A stretch of 64,000 nucleotides of DNA from contig OY294068.1 of NCBI GenBank assembly GCA_958510875.1, positions 27,694,297 through 27,758,296 on the forward strand, read 5' to 3'. Shown one piece after another: positions 42,929 through 55,400 of this stretch (positions are counted from its first letter, which is position 1; each line of letters begins with the position of its first letter). The notes below the pieces were generated by a model. It did no database searches. It saw nothing but the letters and a program-made list of their open reading frames with translations, and had not been told where the DNA came from. The position numbers were made by a program, and so were the translations under genes. The stretch comes from Endomychus coccineus (taxonomy: Eukaryota > Arthropoda > Insecta > Coleoptera > Endomychidae).

Positions 42929-43517
42929 CACGGTCGTATAAACAGGTCTGGGAACTCGAGGCTGTTTCCTATGTGAGAAGTGACTCCGCTAAGCCTCATC
43001 TATTGCATAGTACCGAAAGGTTGGCGCATGGGTCGAGGAATGATCTCTGGCACGTATACGACCGTGTTCTCTGGTAACTGTCATTGTTGACTTGTAAACA
43101 GATGGAATGCCGGCATTTTTGTGCCAAAATGAAAACGGGGTACAAAAGTATAAAGCAAGAAACTTCTGTTTTCAAAATGACGAAACATGCGGAAATGCGA
43201 AAAAAGTGAATGCTTGCGATTCCGGATAGAAATCGTTTTAACGAGGTCTTTCATGTGTGCGAAGTATGTATAACGAAAATGGGGAAGTTATTTTTAAGGT
43301 GAGTAATAAATTTTGACAAGAGTAACAGTTCTATTACTCTCTCAAATCAGAATAGTAAATATTGCGTTACGAGAAAAATTATTTTGCTCAATAATGTGAT
43401 TGTTGCCATACTTCGATCCAAGCGCTAGCTGGTGGCTGAGCGAGAGACTACGAGCTTGGCGACATGTAAAGGACTCATGTCAAACATACAGTTCCCAGAC
43501 CTGTATGTACGACCGTG
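42929..43517 (+). mobile_element. THAP-bearing P-like element, copy 3
   Basis: The ends CACGGTCG and CGACCGTG with perfect 8-bp direct repeats CTCTAGAG (42921-42928, 43518-43525). It is 589 bp, with a decayed THAP exon near 43115-43300 ('aaaacggggtacaaaagt', CKTGYKS-like, then VFKMTKHAEMRKK) and the same AAG|GTGAGT donor near 43296. It shows the unoccupied state of the site that holds the nested element in copy 1. Confidence 0.8.
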
Positions 43518-43525
43518 CTCTAGAG

Positions 43526-44300
43526 TTATCTTTTCGGCTCAAAATCAAGCTCAGTGTTGCAAGCATAGAGATACAGATGATTTTTCTGTAAGAAGTCATT
43601 AAAATGTCGATGGAAGAAATTGGTTCATTTACTAAAAGCAATATTTCTCAAAATGAAAAAGCATCCTCAAGCCCTCCAGTAATTCAATATATTGTGTCAC
43701 AATTAACAAATTCGATGATTTACGTGTACTTAACGACGCGAGGTCTCCAACTTCAAATTTGAAGGAAAATGGCAATCTTCTTACAACCAAAATGTTATAT
43801 TCGCTTTTAATAGCCGTTTCCTTGAATTTCAAACAATGGTAGCTTCAATATTAACTGATGCTCCTTGCTGTTTTTCACTTCCCTCACTACATGCAGTATA
43901 AGAGAAGTATTGTAATCGATCTGAAAAGAAATTCTTATTTACACGGAAACGCCCGTCTTGAGACTTTCAGAATGGATCCTGACTATTTTCGAGATGATGC
44001 ATGCGTGTGTGTGCTGTATTTTTTTGGGGTCCCTTGCAAGTGGTACTTTTGGCATGCATCTTCAGTTTTTCAATTGAAGCTATAGTAATTTATTGAACCA
44101 TCATGGCAACAGTGTTTTACCTTGTATGAACAAAGCCACACTCGTATATTTAACACGCTCAAGGGTCCGAAACTGTTATCGTGAAGTTTAAATAACGTCA
44201 TACTACGTCCTAGAAGTGGTATCATAAGACAAACATAACGCAGTGATTTTGATTGTTTCATAAATCATCTCGAAAAAGATGCTGCGAACTGGGCAACTCC
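43526..44300. other. No recognisable gene
   Basis: Frames at 43632-43832 (minus) and 43858-44085 (plus) show no domain I know. Confidence 0.4.
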
Positions 44301-44479
44301 ATGTTTCAGTGTTTGGTCGATGCTTTCGGTCTCATCCTCTTACCTATTTTCCTGTTTCCCTACCCAAACCGACATTTATCCAGGCTTTTATGCGATGATG
44401 AAGCTTTCTAGAGTAAAATACTCCGAAAGAAAAGTACCTCTCCATTTGGATTTCCAGGCGAGAGGTGCTCGAAGGGGCC

Positions 44480-45090
44480 CAACATGAGAAATATAAGCTT
44501 GAAGATAGACCTCTGTAACATCCGAGGGCTTAACAAAAACTTAAACGGATGTTCATCACCACCTGGAGACAGACAAACCAGACATACTGGCCTTAACTGA
44601 AACAGAGGTCAATCCCTACCAACCCGACCTATATGCTCTGCCCTAGCTGCCAGCTCCACACTCGTTTCAGATTCGAAGGGGGTGTCTGTCTCTATTCCAG
44701 AAATGATCTCTCAGGCCACCGAGAAGATTATCTAGAACCATAAGAATTCGATGAAATGTGGTTCAAGCTTGACAATCATAAACAGACGAATTTTCTCTGT
44801 TGTCTTCATTTATGGTCTCGAGCAGTTAATTAATGAACCAACACGGATCCCTGATAACAACTTTCATTCTGTCAATATGCTTGACTTATGCGTCACTAAC
44901 AATTCAGATCCCTATGAAGTAAAAGTGCGTTCACCATCGGGTAACTCATCACTACAACCTGTTCCTATATCAATCTTAGAACCAATCCAACACCTCCATG
45001 CACAGTTTGACTTTACAACTCAACTAACTGAGATGGTCTTTTCAAGTTTCCTTTCAAATTTCATTAGGAAGCGTATGTTTTCAATCTGAT
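44480..45090 (+). pseudogene. Jockey-type LINE endonuclease remnant
   Basis: Pieces CNIRGLNKNLN, TGLN-x-NRGQSLPT (from the LTET block, shifted), then IYGLEQLINEPTRIPDNNFHSVNMLDLCVTNNSDPYEV, PVPISILEPIQHLHAQFDF. The GDFN core between them has been lost. Compare 28021-28850, where the GDFN block survives. Endonuclease of the APE type nicks target DNA to prime reverse transcription; this copy cannot function. Confidence 0.7.
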
Positions 45091-45296
45091 GACAATGTTC
45101 TACAATAATCTCGGATATTGCCAGGCTGGGAATTGGAAACTTACATACCCCATACCAACAAATCACCGTCATCTGGTGAACGCTGGTTCAATAAAATCTG
45201 TTCTAGGGCCGTCGCTTCAAAACAAACAGCATACCGTCTTTGGTGCGGTAACCCATGCCTGGAGACCGGAACAAAATAAGTTGAAGCCAGAAAAGT

Positions 45297-46160
45297 TTGC
45301 AATGGAAGAATAAGCGCGCTTCGAAAGAGGCATATAATGCCAAAATGAGATCAAAACTTATCGAATGCCAGAATGGCTCCCGTTCGTTTTGGACTTTCGC
45401 CAAAGCAATTGGTAGGAATTTCACTTCAAGATTATTCCTTCCCTTAACCAAAGATGAAGGCATACTGTCTACTATGAAACAACAACCTTTTTGCTGAAAC
45501 GTTTGCAGAAAATTCCACTTTGGATCCACAAGGGAAGGACTTCGTTGCTAACTATCGAATTTTCTCTCAGATAGATACAATTGCTATGAACTCTGGTGTT
45601 CCACAGGGACATGTTTTGGCACCAACTTTGCTTCTGCTCCATATCAACGATCTGTTGGAAGTGACCACCTACCGCTTTCTCATCTAGAGCCCCTATTTCA
45701 TCCAATGAAGCCAGAGGAGCGAGACAGAAACAAGTTGACGCAGTTAATGGATATCTGACAATGGTTTCGAAATGAAGATCTGATAATCTAATACAGTTTA
45801 ATGCAACCAAAACTCAAGCTTGCATCTTCTCCAGGAAGGCGGATCCCACAATGCCTAATAGGATCATGTCAGGTACAACTATTCCTATGGAGTCTTCTAC
45901 ATCCCTGCTTGGGATCACCACCAACAGCATCCTCTCATGGGATGATCATGTGAGGTCCATTGCTAAAACCTCTCCGCAAAACTTGGTTCACAATTCCGTG
46001 CCAAGAGCTACTTTGCATCCCAGCAGCTCCTCATAATTTACAAAGCACAGATTCAACCTGTCACGGAGTACTATTCACACGTTTGGAGGTCGGTTCCCAA
46101 ACATACGCTGAAGCTCTTGGATTATATTCAGAAGAGAGCTATTCGTCTGATTGATGATGT
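45297..46160 (+). pseudogene. Jockey-type LINE RT remnant
   Basis: NKRASKEAYNAKMRSKLIECQNGSRSFWTFAKAIGRNF is the linker before the fingers. After a large deletion come SGVPQGHVLAPTLLLLHINDLLE (motif B, across a shift), a DAFSSRAPISSNEARGARQ-like stretch and ATKTQACIFSRK. The post-palm segment TPNRIMSGTTIPMESSTSLLGITTNSILSWDDHVRSIAK then leads to VPRATLHPSSSS. Motif A and YADD are absent. Pieces match 35935-36430 and the inverted 51335-51830. Confidence 0.7.
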
Positions 46161-46360
46161 GCGAGCTCTCCCCCTTTCTATAGATATTTGCGTGGTTTGA
46201 GTTCATTACAAATCACGTCTGTTGCTCCACCACGAAAGCTTCCCGATAGGTGGACCTACCTAACTTCTTCCTACTAGACTTCATTTTTCTATCTCCTATA
46301 ACCTTCAACTCTTCAAGAAAAAATCGAATGCCTCTCCCAACATTCCACCGCTGGCTATCT

Positions 46361-46796
46361 GGCTTGTGTAGTGTAAGTATAGAAAAAGTTGTAATCAATT
46401 TATATAACACTAACATCGTGCTTAACTTGGAAGTACATATGTCAATCATATACGCTCCCAGAAATCAAATCAATTCGCCCGAATTATGATTATTTTGGCA
46501 TTATTTCATTTCAAAAAGCTTGAGGTAATGAAATATCAAGAAATCTGTTGATCTTGAAGACTGAGAATTCTATTTATCTAAGCTCATAACGTGGGCTTAT
46601 TTGAATCAAGTACCTTACTTCTACTATTCTTTGTAATGAGTACTGTATCAGCCAGATAGTTATTTTAGAATTATTAATATCCTATATGTTTGGACTGAAT
46701 GGTAGAATCCGAGTGAATTGAGTCATGTAGTCATAAATTGCTTATAAAGAATACAAAAAAATAAACTCTCGAAACGTTAAAAGAGTAATAGCTTCA
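46361..46796. other. No recognisable gene
   Basis: Nothing recognised. Confidence 0.45.
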
Positions 46797-46845
46797 CCTG
46801 AATCTAGTAAGCGGTGGACCGACTAGCCTACTAGATTCAGGTTTA
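46797..46845. repeat. 14-bp hairpin
   Basis: ACCTGAATCTAGTA and TACTAGATTCAGGT form a perfect stem around a 19-base loop. Confidence 0.7.
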
Positions 46846-46849
46846 TTCA

Positions 46850-48595
46850 AAGAACACCTTCATCAATATAATTAGTTGTTCCTACAAAATGAGCATTTTT
46901 ATCTGGTTGGGTCCCAATCGAAGAGAAAACCGACGAACTCAATTAGATGTGATGAATGATACAGTCGAATTGTGTTGTTGAAATTTTTGAATCATCACCA
47001 CAATGTACATTTAGCCATATAACGAATGTGGAATGATCTCCGAACTGTCCTCCCTTTAACTATACTTTCTCGAATTCAAAATTTACGCAACATGTCGTTC
47101 CATTGAATAATTATGCTTCCTAAATTGTAACATCCAACTACACATTTCTATAGAAGGTTATTTCTTCAGATATTATCATTCCGTATCATGCATCATCAGG
47201 ACCGTGTGTAACAGTTTTCTTAGAAACAAATGTCATTCTTGGATGAGATGAAAAATTCAAATTGAAACATGCAAGATGATGTTGAACAGCTTGCATAACT
47301 AGATGGATGAGAGTTTAATTGTTCGGAAATTTTTACCTTAAAAATTAGCATAAACATCATCATTAACCTGGAAATAGAAGTAATGGTAATTCCTTATTTG
47401 ACACCGGACCACCACAAGATTCGAGGGCGTAAACACTAAACAACTAATATGATACCGAAAATGTACATTCACAAACACATGGAAGTTTCAATCTCGTTGT
47501 AACGTTTAAAAGACACATATTTGACACGGAATAAAGGTTTACATTAACACTACATAAAGCGAAGATACGCGTGGGGTTTAACCAGATGTTGCGCTCGTTG
47601 TTGGAGGAAAGATAGGTAACCCCATGCCGCAAAAGCACTGCAGGCTGACTCCGCCCGGACTACAGACCTCCTGTCCGGAGTATTGCGACATACAACGAGC
47701 GTCGGCGACCCAGAGCGCACGCCAGGCCCCGGAAACAACTACCGTAAAATCGTCCAGACAACCAGTCGCAGATGAAGATGCTGGGTGTACTCGAGGGGTC
47801 TATTCAATGAATGTGAATATGCGTGCTATAAATAATGATATTACATCATTTTAACGTAGCATTGTTCAGCACAAGATTGTTCTGAATAACACATCGATCG
47901 ATGCTTTATAAAACTAAGAAAATGAATTTATGTTTCCTTTCAATCGGTATTTATGAGCATCAATCTGAAAAGCTGTTCTAATTAGAGGAAAACAAAACTT
48001 TTGTCATAAGTTGAACTTAAAATTATACTATTCTCGAAATGGTAACGTATTTCAGCTTAGAACAACTTTGCAAGAACTGCGATTTATCCAAGAAGCTTAG
48101 ATATATTGTACGAAATGAAATATCAACTGTTTCCTCTCTCATGAATCAACTTTTATGAGAAGCGCAGAAATGAAAATTTTCTCACAAAGGACATTGGAAA
48201 ATTCAATATTGTAACGGTTAATGTTTTCAAAACTCTTATCGCAGGCGGAGAAATACACCATTGTTTTTTGCAAATTTCCTCCATCTTCATGGACACTCAT
48301 ACAGAATGATCCGAATTTTAATGAACAAAATTTAAAACGTGATAGAGTAAGTAATTTGGAAAAAAATCTCAGTAAACATCCCAAATTTTATAAGTTAGAG
48401 ATTTTCCAAGTAAACTCGAAAAGTCCACAACAGATACACAAACCAGCTAAAGAACATTTATTTAATAATTCAATTCTACACTTCAAATAACTTTCAATTT
48501 ACACATTATATAGGGTGTTAACGTTGTTTCTAGTAATTTGATGTTATTTATCCCTCATATTTATGATACTGTCCCGAAAAGACACTAAATTAGAT
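46850..48595. other. No recognised gene; GC-rich island 47570-47770
   Basis: A distinctly GC-rich patch at about 47570-47770 has open frames on both strands (47624-47854 plus, 47550-47738 minus) with no domain I recognise. The frame at 48221-48490 (89 codons) contains RVSNLEKNLSKHPKFYKLE, faintly like a BEL/Pao polyprotein, but too weak to call. Confidence 0.35.
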
Positions 48596-48599
48596 AACT

Positions 48600-49030
48600 C
48601 ATAATATTCTATTTTCTTATGTCATAATAACGTTTATTGAATATAAACATACAGCATATTTGTTATTGTATTAAGAGAATATCAAATGATGAGTAGAGAA
48701 GGTTCTGACTGTGTGTGCATAATATGAGGGTCAATGTCGGCACGTAGGTCAACCTTTGTTGAACTATTAGGAGAGGAGCAAGACTTCTCCCTTGAGAAAA
48801 GATATTCAAGTAGATCAGATGATAGTAAGAAGTTAAATTAATCAAGTTGATTAAGTTGATGAAGTTCATTAAGTGCATTGAGTTCAATCAGTTCAATAGA
48901 GTCTAAGTTAGTATTAGAAAGTACCATCATGTAGTGAATATTAAAACCATACATCACGTCTCTTACCTAGTGTTGTGATTCCAACCATCTGCTCTATGTC
49001 TACGTTCCATATGAAACTACTGCCATAACC
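48600..49030. repeat. Dispersed repeat, uninterrupted copy
   Basis: Matches 9185-9440 followed directly by 11655-11830, that is, without the satellite element. It supplies the empty-site comparison. Confidence 0.7.
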
Positions 49031-49700
49031 CAGCCCAAATTTGTTAACTGATAAGACATTGCGTTCCGTGCAAGCCAAAGAAGGAACCCTTGTTCAGATA
49101 TTGTAGGAAATATTTTTTTGGGAACTCAGTAGCCTATAACTTGAAAACGAAGCGTTTACAGAACTACATTTATCGAAAATTTGTAGTTTAAAATTACTTT
49201 ATGTATCCCGTGTTGAATTTGTGCACTAAAATTTTGACCAGCCTGTATACAAATAATTCGCCCACTGCTCGAAATCAACACACAAAATGTTCTTTTGAAT
49301 ACAACAATGAAAACATTTTGAATATTAACAAGAACAATGATGAACGTTTGATATTAGAAGATATCCAAATCATACAATTATTGCATTAATGATAAGATTG
49401 ATTCTGATATGTCCAAATTATACAATGATTTAATTCAATATAGAATCAAACATAATCATATTCAAATATTTCAATCATTTTCTCTTGCCAATTGATTTCT
49501 TTCAAATAAATTTAACATAATATAGATCATGAAGTACACAATTTAAGAGGTATTTTGTTCAAATATAAGACATTTTCCTTTTTTTTGTTGCGGAGGTGAC
49601 GGAAACCCTTCATGGAGAGGCTATGACCCTTTGGGTCTCATAATCTACTATCCAAGCATACTCACTAGAAACTTCACCCCCTTTGTATGCTTGTCTGGAT
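49031..49700. other. No recognisable gene
   Basis: The frame at 49201-49389 has no recognised domain. Confidence 0.4.
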
Positions 49701-50060
49701 AGTGCCTCCGGTGACACTTGGGCCTGTTGGCCCATTGTATCTTGCCTCTGTTTTGTTTCTTTACGGTATCCACTCGAGTATTTTCGTACCTTGTACGAGC
49801 TTGTACAAGTTCTTTACTGGGTGGGAACTGTATAATTCTGGTTCGCCGTTAGGGTTTCCAAAATTTGACTGTCTTTTGCGATCCAGTGCCTCGCATTTAC
49901 ACGGTATGTGTGTCACTGTTTCTTTATCCTTACCGAAGAGTCTGCATGTCAGGTCGCCATTGTACGGTCCCATTTTGCTTAGATGCCCTTTGACTTGCGC
50001 ATGGCCAGTCATTAGCCCTGTTACGACTTTTATTTTTCCCTATATTGCGCTGAAAGGTCT
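49701..50060 (-). pseudogene. LINE C-terminal (post-RT) fragment, antisense
   Basis: The minus strand reads TGHAQVKGHLSKMGPYNGDLTCRLFGKDKETVTHIPCKCEALDRKRQSNFG. This is the Cys/His-type tail LTGHxxLxxHLxKMG...CRxCGExEETAxHILCECEALxRxR that follows RNase H in many insect LINEs. His and Cys positions are largely kept, although the second Cys of C-R-L-C is F. It relates to 22690-23060 but is a different subfamily. Confidence 0.7.
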
Positions 50061-50309
50061 GTCATTATTTTGTTACACGGAGCTATAAAACACTTCGTAA
50101 GATATCAGTTCGAGAAGAAATTAAAATTAATTAATCATGCTTCATTTGAAATGCATTTTATATGTGGTTTATAAGCGTGGGAAGGTGCATCAGAAGCACA
50201 TTCATTGAATACAAACATAATACAAAGAAGATTCCTGAAAATGAAAATGGTGAAAGGATGATTGAGATATAACATAAGGAAGAATATCAACATTAGTAAG
50301 TAAGGTATA
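50061..50309. other. No recognisable gene
   Basis: Spacer between a LINE fragment and the Helitron. Confidence 0.5.
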
Positions 50310-50939
50310 TCACTACATAGTATAAAACAAAGTCGCTTTCTCTGTCCCTATATCCCTATGTATGCTTAAATCTTTAAAACTATGCAACGGATTTTGATGC
50401 GGTTTTTTTTAATAGATAGAGTGATTGAAGAGGAAGGTTTATATGTATAATAACATCCATTAAATAGTGGAGAAATACTGTTATTTTTGAGGTTTCTAAT
50501 ATGATGTCGTAAATAATTACATTTTTTCCGCTTACATTGCAAACGCAGGCTGAACCCTACGGGATATATCAAAATAATGTACTAAGTATTGTACACATTG
50601 AAAAGGTCTACAGAAAACTCCGGGATGGTATATGTCTATCTCTTATGGTTATCCCACAATACCATTTTTTTGTCATTTACTTTTTACGACAAATAATGGC
50701 TAATTTTCGAAGCGATTTTAACCAATACAGCATTAATTCTTATCCAATTAAATTCCTTAAATACATTGTTGATTCAATATAGATGTATAAGGCCTTTTAC
50801 AGCATATGATATTACAGATTTAAAAATTGCGGGACGTAGCGTTTGCGGCGGTACCGGCCGGCCGGGCGAGAGCGTGCCTATAAATAGCGCGTCGGAGGCC
50901 GCAGCATTGCACCCGTGCGAAGCCGGGGCGGGTCGCTAG
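50310..50939 (+). mobile_element. Complete non-autonomous Helitron
   Basis: Starts TCACTACATAG after an A (50309) and ends GGTCGCTAG before a T (50940), the TC...CTRR ends and A/T insertion site of canonical Helitrons. The 3' hairpin stem ACCCG (50911-50915) pairs with CGGGT (50929-50933) in a GC-rich end. The 630 bp contain no Rep/helicase, and the frame at 50537-50782 is not a known protein. It differs completely from the Helentrons at 1.0 and 24.5 kb. Confidence 0.85.
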
Positions 50940-50940
50940 T

Positions 50941-51330
50941 TTACTATAAAAGGTGGAAGGAGTGAAAGCTATTTGGGAACTATCCTATATCTATAATCTT
51001 CGAAAACAACTGAGTGCTATTCTAAACAATATACCATCGGTGAGTAGAAATTTGCTTCATAATCAAATCGATCTAAAACGACTTTAATTTTATCCAACTA
51101 GGTACATATTATCTATTTCAGGATTTCTTTTTTATACTTTGAGTACACGAGAGGGAAACTCATAATGTTCGAAAAACATGTGAGCCAGCAGTGTGATGTA
51201 AGGAAAGGAGATGAGCATTCAAATTTTTCTTGAAGGGTTGGAGGTTATAAGCACAGGGAAAGCCGTCACTAGATTAAGAGTTACACAACTTCGCTGTTTG
51301 ATTAGAAAAAAACAGTAAGACAGAACAGGT
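50941..51330. other. No recognisable gene
   Basis: 'actttgagtacacgagaggg' near 51135 resembles 40210-40225; otherwise nothing. Confidence 0.4.
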
Positions 51331-51334
51331 CTGT

Positions 51335-51830
51335 AACTTATAGATTATGAGGAGCCGCTGGGATGTAAAGTAGCTTTTGGCACGGAATATAAAACCAAGT
51401 TTTTGGGAAGCGGTGTCGCCATGAACCTCACATGATAGTCCCATGAGAGGGTGCTGTTAGTGATGATCTCGAGCATTGTTATGGAATACTTCATAGAGAT
51501 TGTTGTACCTGATATCATCATATTAGGGATTGTGGGATCCGCCTTCCTGGAGAAGACGCAAGCTTGAGTTTTGCATCAAACGCTACCAGATTATCAGATC
51601 CCCATTTCAAAATCTTTGCAAGATCTCCATTAATTGCGTCAATCTGTCCCTGTCTTGCTCATCTGGTTTCATTGGATGGTATAGGGGCTCTAGATGACAA
51701 AGCGGTATGAAGTGTACCATCATCTGCAAAGGTGTGAACGAGACAGGTAATCCCTTCCAGAAGATCGTTGATATGGAGCAGCAACTAAGTTGGTGCCAAG
51801 AAAGTGTCATGTAGAATACCAGACCATTTT
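51335..51830 (-). pseudogene. Jockey-type LINE RT fragment, antisense
   Basis: On the minus strand this gives LGTNLVAAPYQRSSG-type sequence of motif B, then the TCLVHTFADDGTLHTALSS block with an intact FADD core (near 51720). Next come QDRDRLTQLMEILQRF and the segments matching 36230-36430 and 45840-46050. It is therefore the only copy in the window that keeps the catalytic DD block of this LINE, but it is short and frameshifted. Confidence 0.65.
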
Positions 51831-51834
51831 CATG

Positions 51835-52499
51835 TCTTCATTCCCCTTACCCCAGGTCATTGCGCCCGTAGGCTGGAGTGGTGTAATGAGCGAGTGAATG
51901 GGTGCCAGGAATGACATCATGTGGTCTTCAGTGACGAGTTAGGATTTTGTTTTTGGGCCCATGATGGGCGATGGAGGAGGAGGCGTCTACATGGGAAAAA
52001 AAGAAATCCGCAATTCACTGTTGAACCTCACACTGCCCTTATATTAGGAGTAATGGTTTGAGGTGCAATATGTTATGGCAGTAGGTCACCTCTGGTTTCC
52101 GTCCAGGGCAATTTAAATGCAGCCAAGTACATAACCAACGTGTTGGAACCTGTTGCAGTTCCATATCTTCGAGGGTTACTCAATTCAATTTTGCAGCAAG
52201 ATAATACCCGGCCTCATCCAGCAAGGGTTACAACGCAGTATTTAGAAGATGCTGATGTGGTGGTGTTTCCATGGCCTGCACGTTCACCGGATCTCTCGCC
52301 GATTGAACTTGTCTGGGATATAATCGGTACAAGACGGAGTAGCTTACGCCACCCCCCTCCCAATTTAGATGATCTTCGACTTCGTATTCAAGAAGTTCGA
52401 GATGGGATACTTCAAGGCGACATTGATCATCTTGTTCTAACTGTTCCTCATCGAGTAAATGAGTATATAAACAATCACGGTGGGTTCACCCATTATTGA
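51835..52499 (+). pseudogene. Tc1-type DD34E transposase, C-terminal two-thirds
   Basis: VFSDELGFCFWAHDGRWRRRRLHGK (first catalytic Asp), LILGVMV, stop, GAICYGSRSPLV, NLNAAKYITNVLEPVAVPYLRGLL, QQDNTRPHPARVTTQYL (second Asp) and WPARSPDLSPIELVWDIIG (Glu). I count 34 residues between the second Asp and the Glu, so DD34E. The last 120 codons from 52140 are open to the stop at 52497-52499. The helix-turn-helix N-terminus is missing, and a stop replaces the Trp of GVMVWG. It abuts the antisense LINE. Confidence 0.85.
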
Positions 52500-55400
52500 A
52501 TACATTTTTTATTTATGTTTCTTTCCGCTCCAACATCTAATCATTTTCTAGTTACATTAATGTGCCTCTTCTGTGGAAACTATTACTATGTGTTGCGTTT
52601 TTTATTCAAATCGGTATATATCGAAAAGTAGACCTAAAATTAATTCTATCCCTAGTAATACAAGAACCGAAATACCATAAATATATCCATCATTTAGCAT
52701 GTTGTAAAAGTAAACACTTTTCCCTGTTAATATCACATTGATTAGTAACGTCCGTTATTAGAGTTTCAGCATTTTACGTTATCTTCAGATACTCGCGAAT
52801 GTTCTATGATACAATGTAGTTCCGGGTTTGTTTCGAATAGTAGGTCTCTGGTGGAGTCATACTGACTTCGAAGACGATTCGGTAGAATCACATCTGCAGT
52901 CTTCAGGTTTTGTTTGACAATAGTGCGCTACGGCTTGTTTTAATTCGAACTGGAATTGTTTTCACTTTAATTAACTAGATGAGTAATAATTCTTGAAGAC
53001 TTCTTATTCAGGAAAGGCAGGTATCTTATTTATACCGTTTTATGTATATTCAATGTAATAGAAGTGTAAATTAAATCTATTGCTCTTCCCGCACTGATTA
53101 ATTTTCACCAGCGATTCGTGAATATTTCGTCAAGACGGAATAATAAATTACTTCTCATGAACGAATAATGAATTTAATTAGAAGCTATGTAATTGCACTG
53201 GGCGCTTTTCTTTTGAAAGTATGAAAAGTAACCCCGCAGGTAGCAATGAAAGCGAAGACAAATCCTGTATTCCTTTGTATACGTTTTTTAATTCTTGAGG
53301 ATACGAAAAAAGATTTATATCCATTGAAATTTAAATGAGCTGTTAAGCATATAAACTCTCGCTTCAGCTATTCAGCTAAAAAATTTGTTGAAATTACCTC
53401 AACAAAAGGCATAAAGAAACTATGGACTTTGTATGTATGTTATTTAATAGAATACTCCTTCAACTCCAAGAAGTTCAGTCTTCTTTTTAGCTCTAAATAA
53501 ATTACTGAAGCTTCGTACATTATTTTATGAAACTACTTTTAATGAGGAGTTCCCAAAAATTCCATGCTGAACCAAGAATAGTTTTTCATCACGTTGTAGG
53601 TCGGTTATTGCAAGCGAAACAGCTGCCTGGAACTATAAGTTTGTGAGTTACTGATCAATCTGGACTAGAAAGACCTTATCATTCTTATCTGACAAAACCC
53701 GACGTGAGATAAATGAGTATGTGCATATATTCACTTGTTGCTAATTCTCTTATACAGTTATTTTTGTATTCATTACGAGGAATTAGTGTTTTTAATGGCA
53801 TATGGGAGCGTTAATTCTTGTCCGAAACCGCAGGTCGAGGCCAAAGATTCACTCGAATGTGTCATTGCGAATGTTACAAACGAAATACAAACAACATTTT
53901 CTCTACAACTGTAACTTTGAATTAATCGGCTGAACTGCTGCGTTATAAATATCTCTGAACAATATCACAGCATTGAAGTTAACTTACTCTCTCGTTGCTA
54001 TAGAAGCGATTTGATGTACTGAAAAAAGAATAGGTTCACGTATCGATAGCGATGATGTAGCGTTATACGTTTCTGAATTTCTGTAATTGATTGAATAATG
54101 TTCGTAGCGATTTCCGTTCGGAACTATAGATAATTAAACTTGGAGAGAGACTATGACTGACATCTGTGTTTTAAAAGCGAAAATCAATTATATCACTGAT
54201 GCGGGAAAACTCGAGAGAGGTCTTGTGGCAAGCAATGAGAGGGGACGCTATAAAACGGAAATCATCTTTCATCTTGCGTGAAGCCTTATCTGGGGTGAGT
54301 CTAATTATTTTCACTTCTTTATCTTTTATTAATTTAATTAATTGAAGGATTATTTTCGACAATGAACCTGATAATTTGATGTCTCTGTATATCTTAACCT
54401 TGTAGTACACGTGTATGATTCTCTGATCGATGATATTTTTCAATAATTATATGCATATCGACTCATCCGTGTGGCCAGACAAGATTGTTTATTTTTGCTC
54501 AAATCTAAATCAGATAATCGTTTACTCATATTTTTTCTCTTGTTTTTAATCCGTATCTAGTTTGTCAAGTTATCAGTCAGATCGGTTTATATCGTTCTTG
54601 TTTAACCTAGCAATAATTCACGTGGTTACGTGGTATTCCGTATCACCCTTCTTTGATTTCCCTCATAATAAATTTGTAATGAATATGTCTCTTTAGACTA
54701 GTCTTGGTGAGATAACGGATTAATTATCGATATGGGTGAACTTAAATGAAGCTGAAATTCTCATTTATTGCTTTATGGGAGTATGGGAATTTCTCGTCCA
54801 GAACGTTGAACTCTTTTATATCGTACCGATAAAAAACATTCGACATATTTACTGTTAATGTAAATTTTTTTCAGATATATTTGACAGATGTTAGACGTCA
54901 CTGTTTTCAAATTAACAAAATATGCGGAAAGAACAAGTTAATGCGAGCTGACTTCCTAGAATTACCGAACTATCTTTATCTCGACAATTTTCTCTTCGTT
55001 CAAGACTTTATGAGATGAAAAAAACGTTGATTGGTTGAAACAAAAATTTGTCCAGAGCGAATATTCGATATTCCAGAAACTAAGCCACTATTCGACGATA
55101 TAACACTCGTCTATAAAGAAAATGTTTGTGCATTTTTTCATCCTGAGCGAGGGTATTTTATGTTGAATTCCAGCAAGCAATGATTCATCGTTAGATGCAG
55201 GGTCTTGTGATGTGAAAGAACAGTAGCCTATAAATGATGAAAATATGTTACCCTCATGTTTCGATTACGATATACTTACGCCCTAATGCTTAGTAGGATG
55301 CTCGATTTTCATATTATAATGAGATTTCCTTCTCGCAAATCCTCTCCAAGCGCATAATTCTTCACAAGGGTATCTCTTTTGGCATACATCGCAAAACGAA

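Larger units (their letters stand above)
44310..46360 (+). mobile_element. Jockey-type LINE, longest copy
   Basis: A 5' UTR block (44310-44480, shared with 28795-28850 and 29190-29290 inverted) is followed by endonuclease and RT remains and a 3' part ending near 46360 (PLPTFHRWLSG). At about 2 kb it is shorter than an intact jockey-type LINE (typically 4-5 kb), so long internal parts are gone. Four other fragments in the window belong to the same family. Confidence 0.75.

Noticed and set aside
48221..48490. BEL/Pao retrotransposon fragment
   Set aside because: Only one short segment (NLEKNLSKHPKFY) is suggestive; no catalytic motif nearby.
54171..54443. Host exon on the minus strand near 54300
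   Set aside because: A splice-like edge exists, but no recognisable family and no partner exon could be seen.
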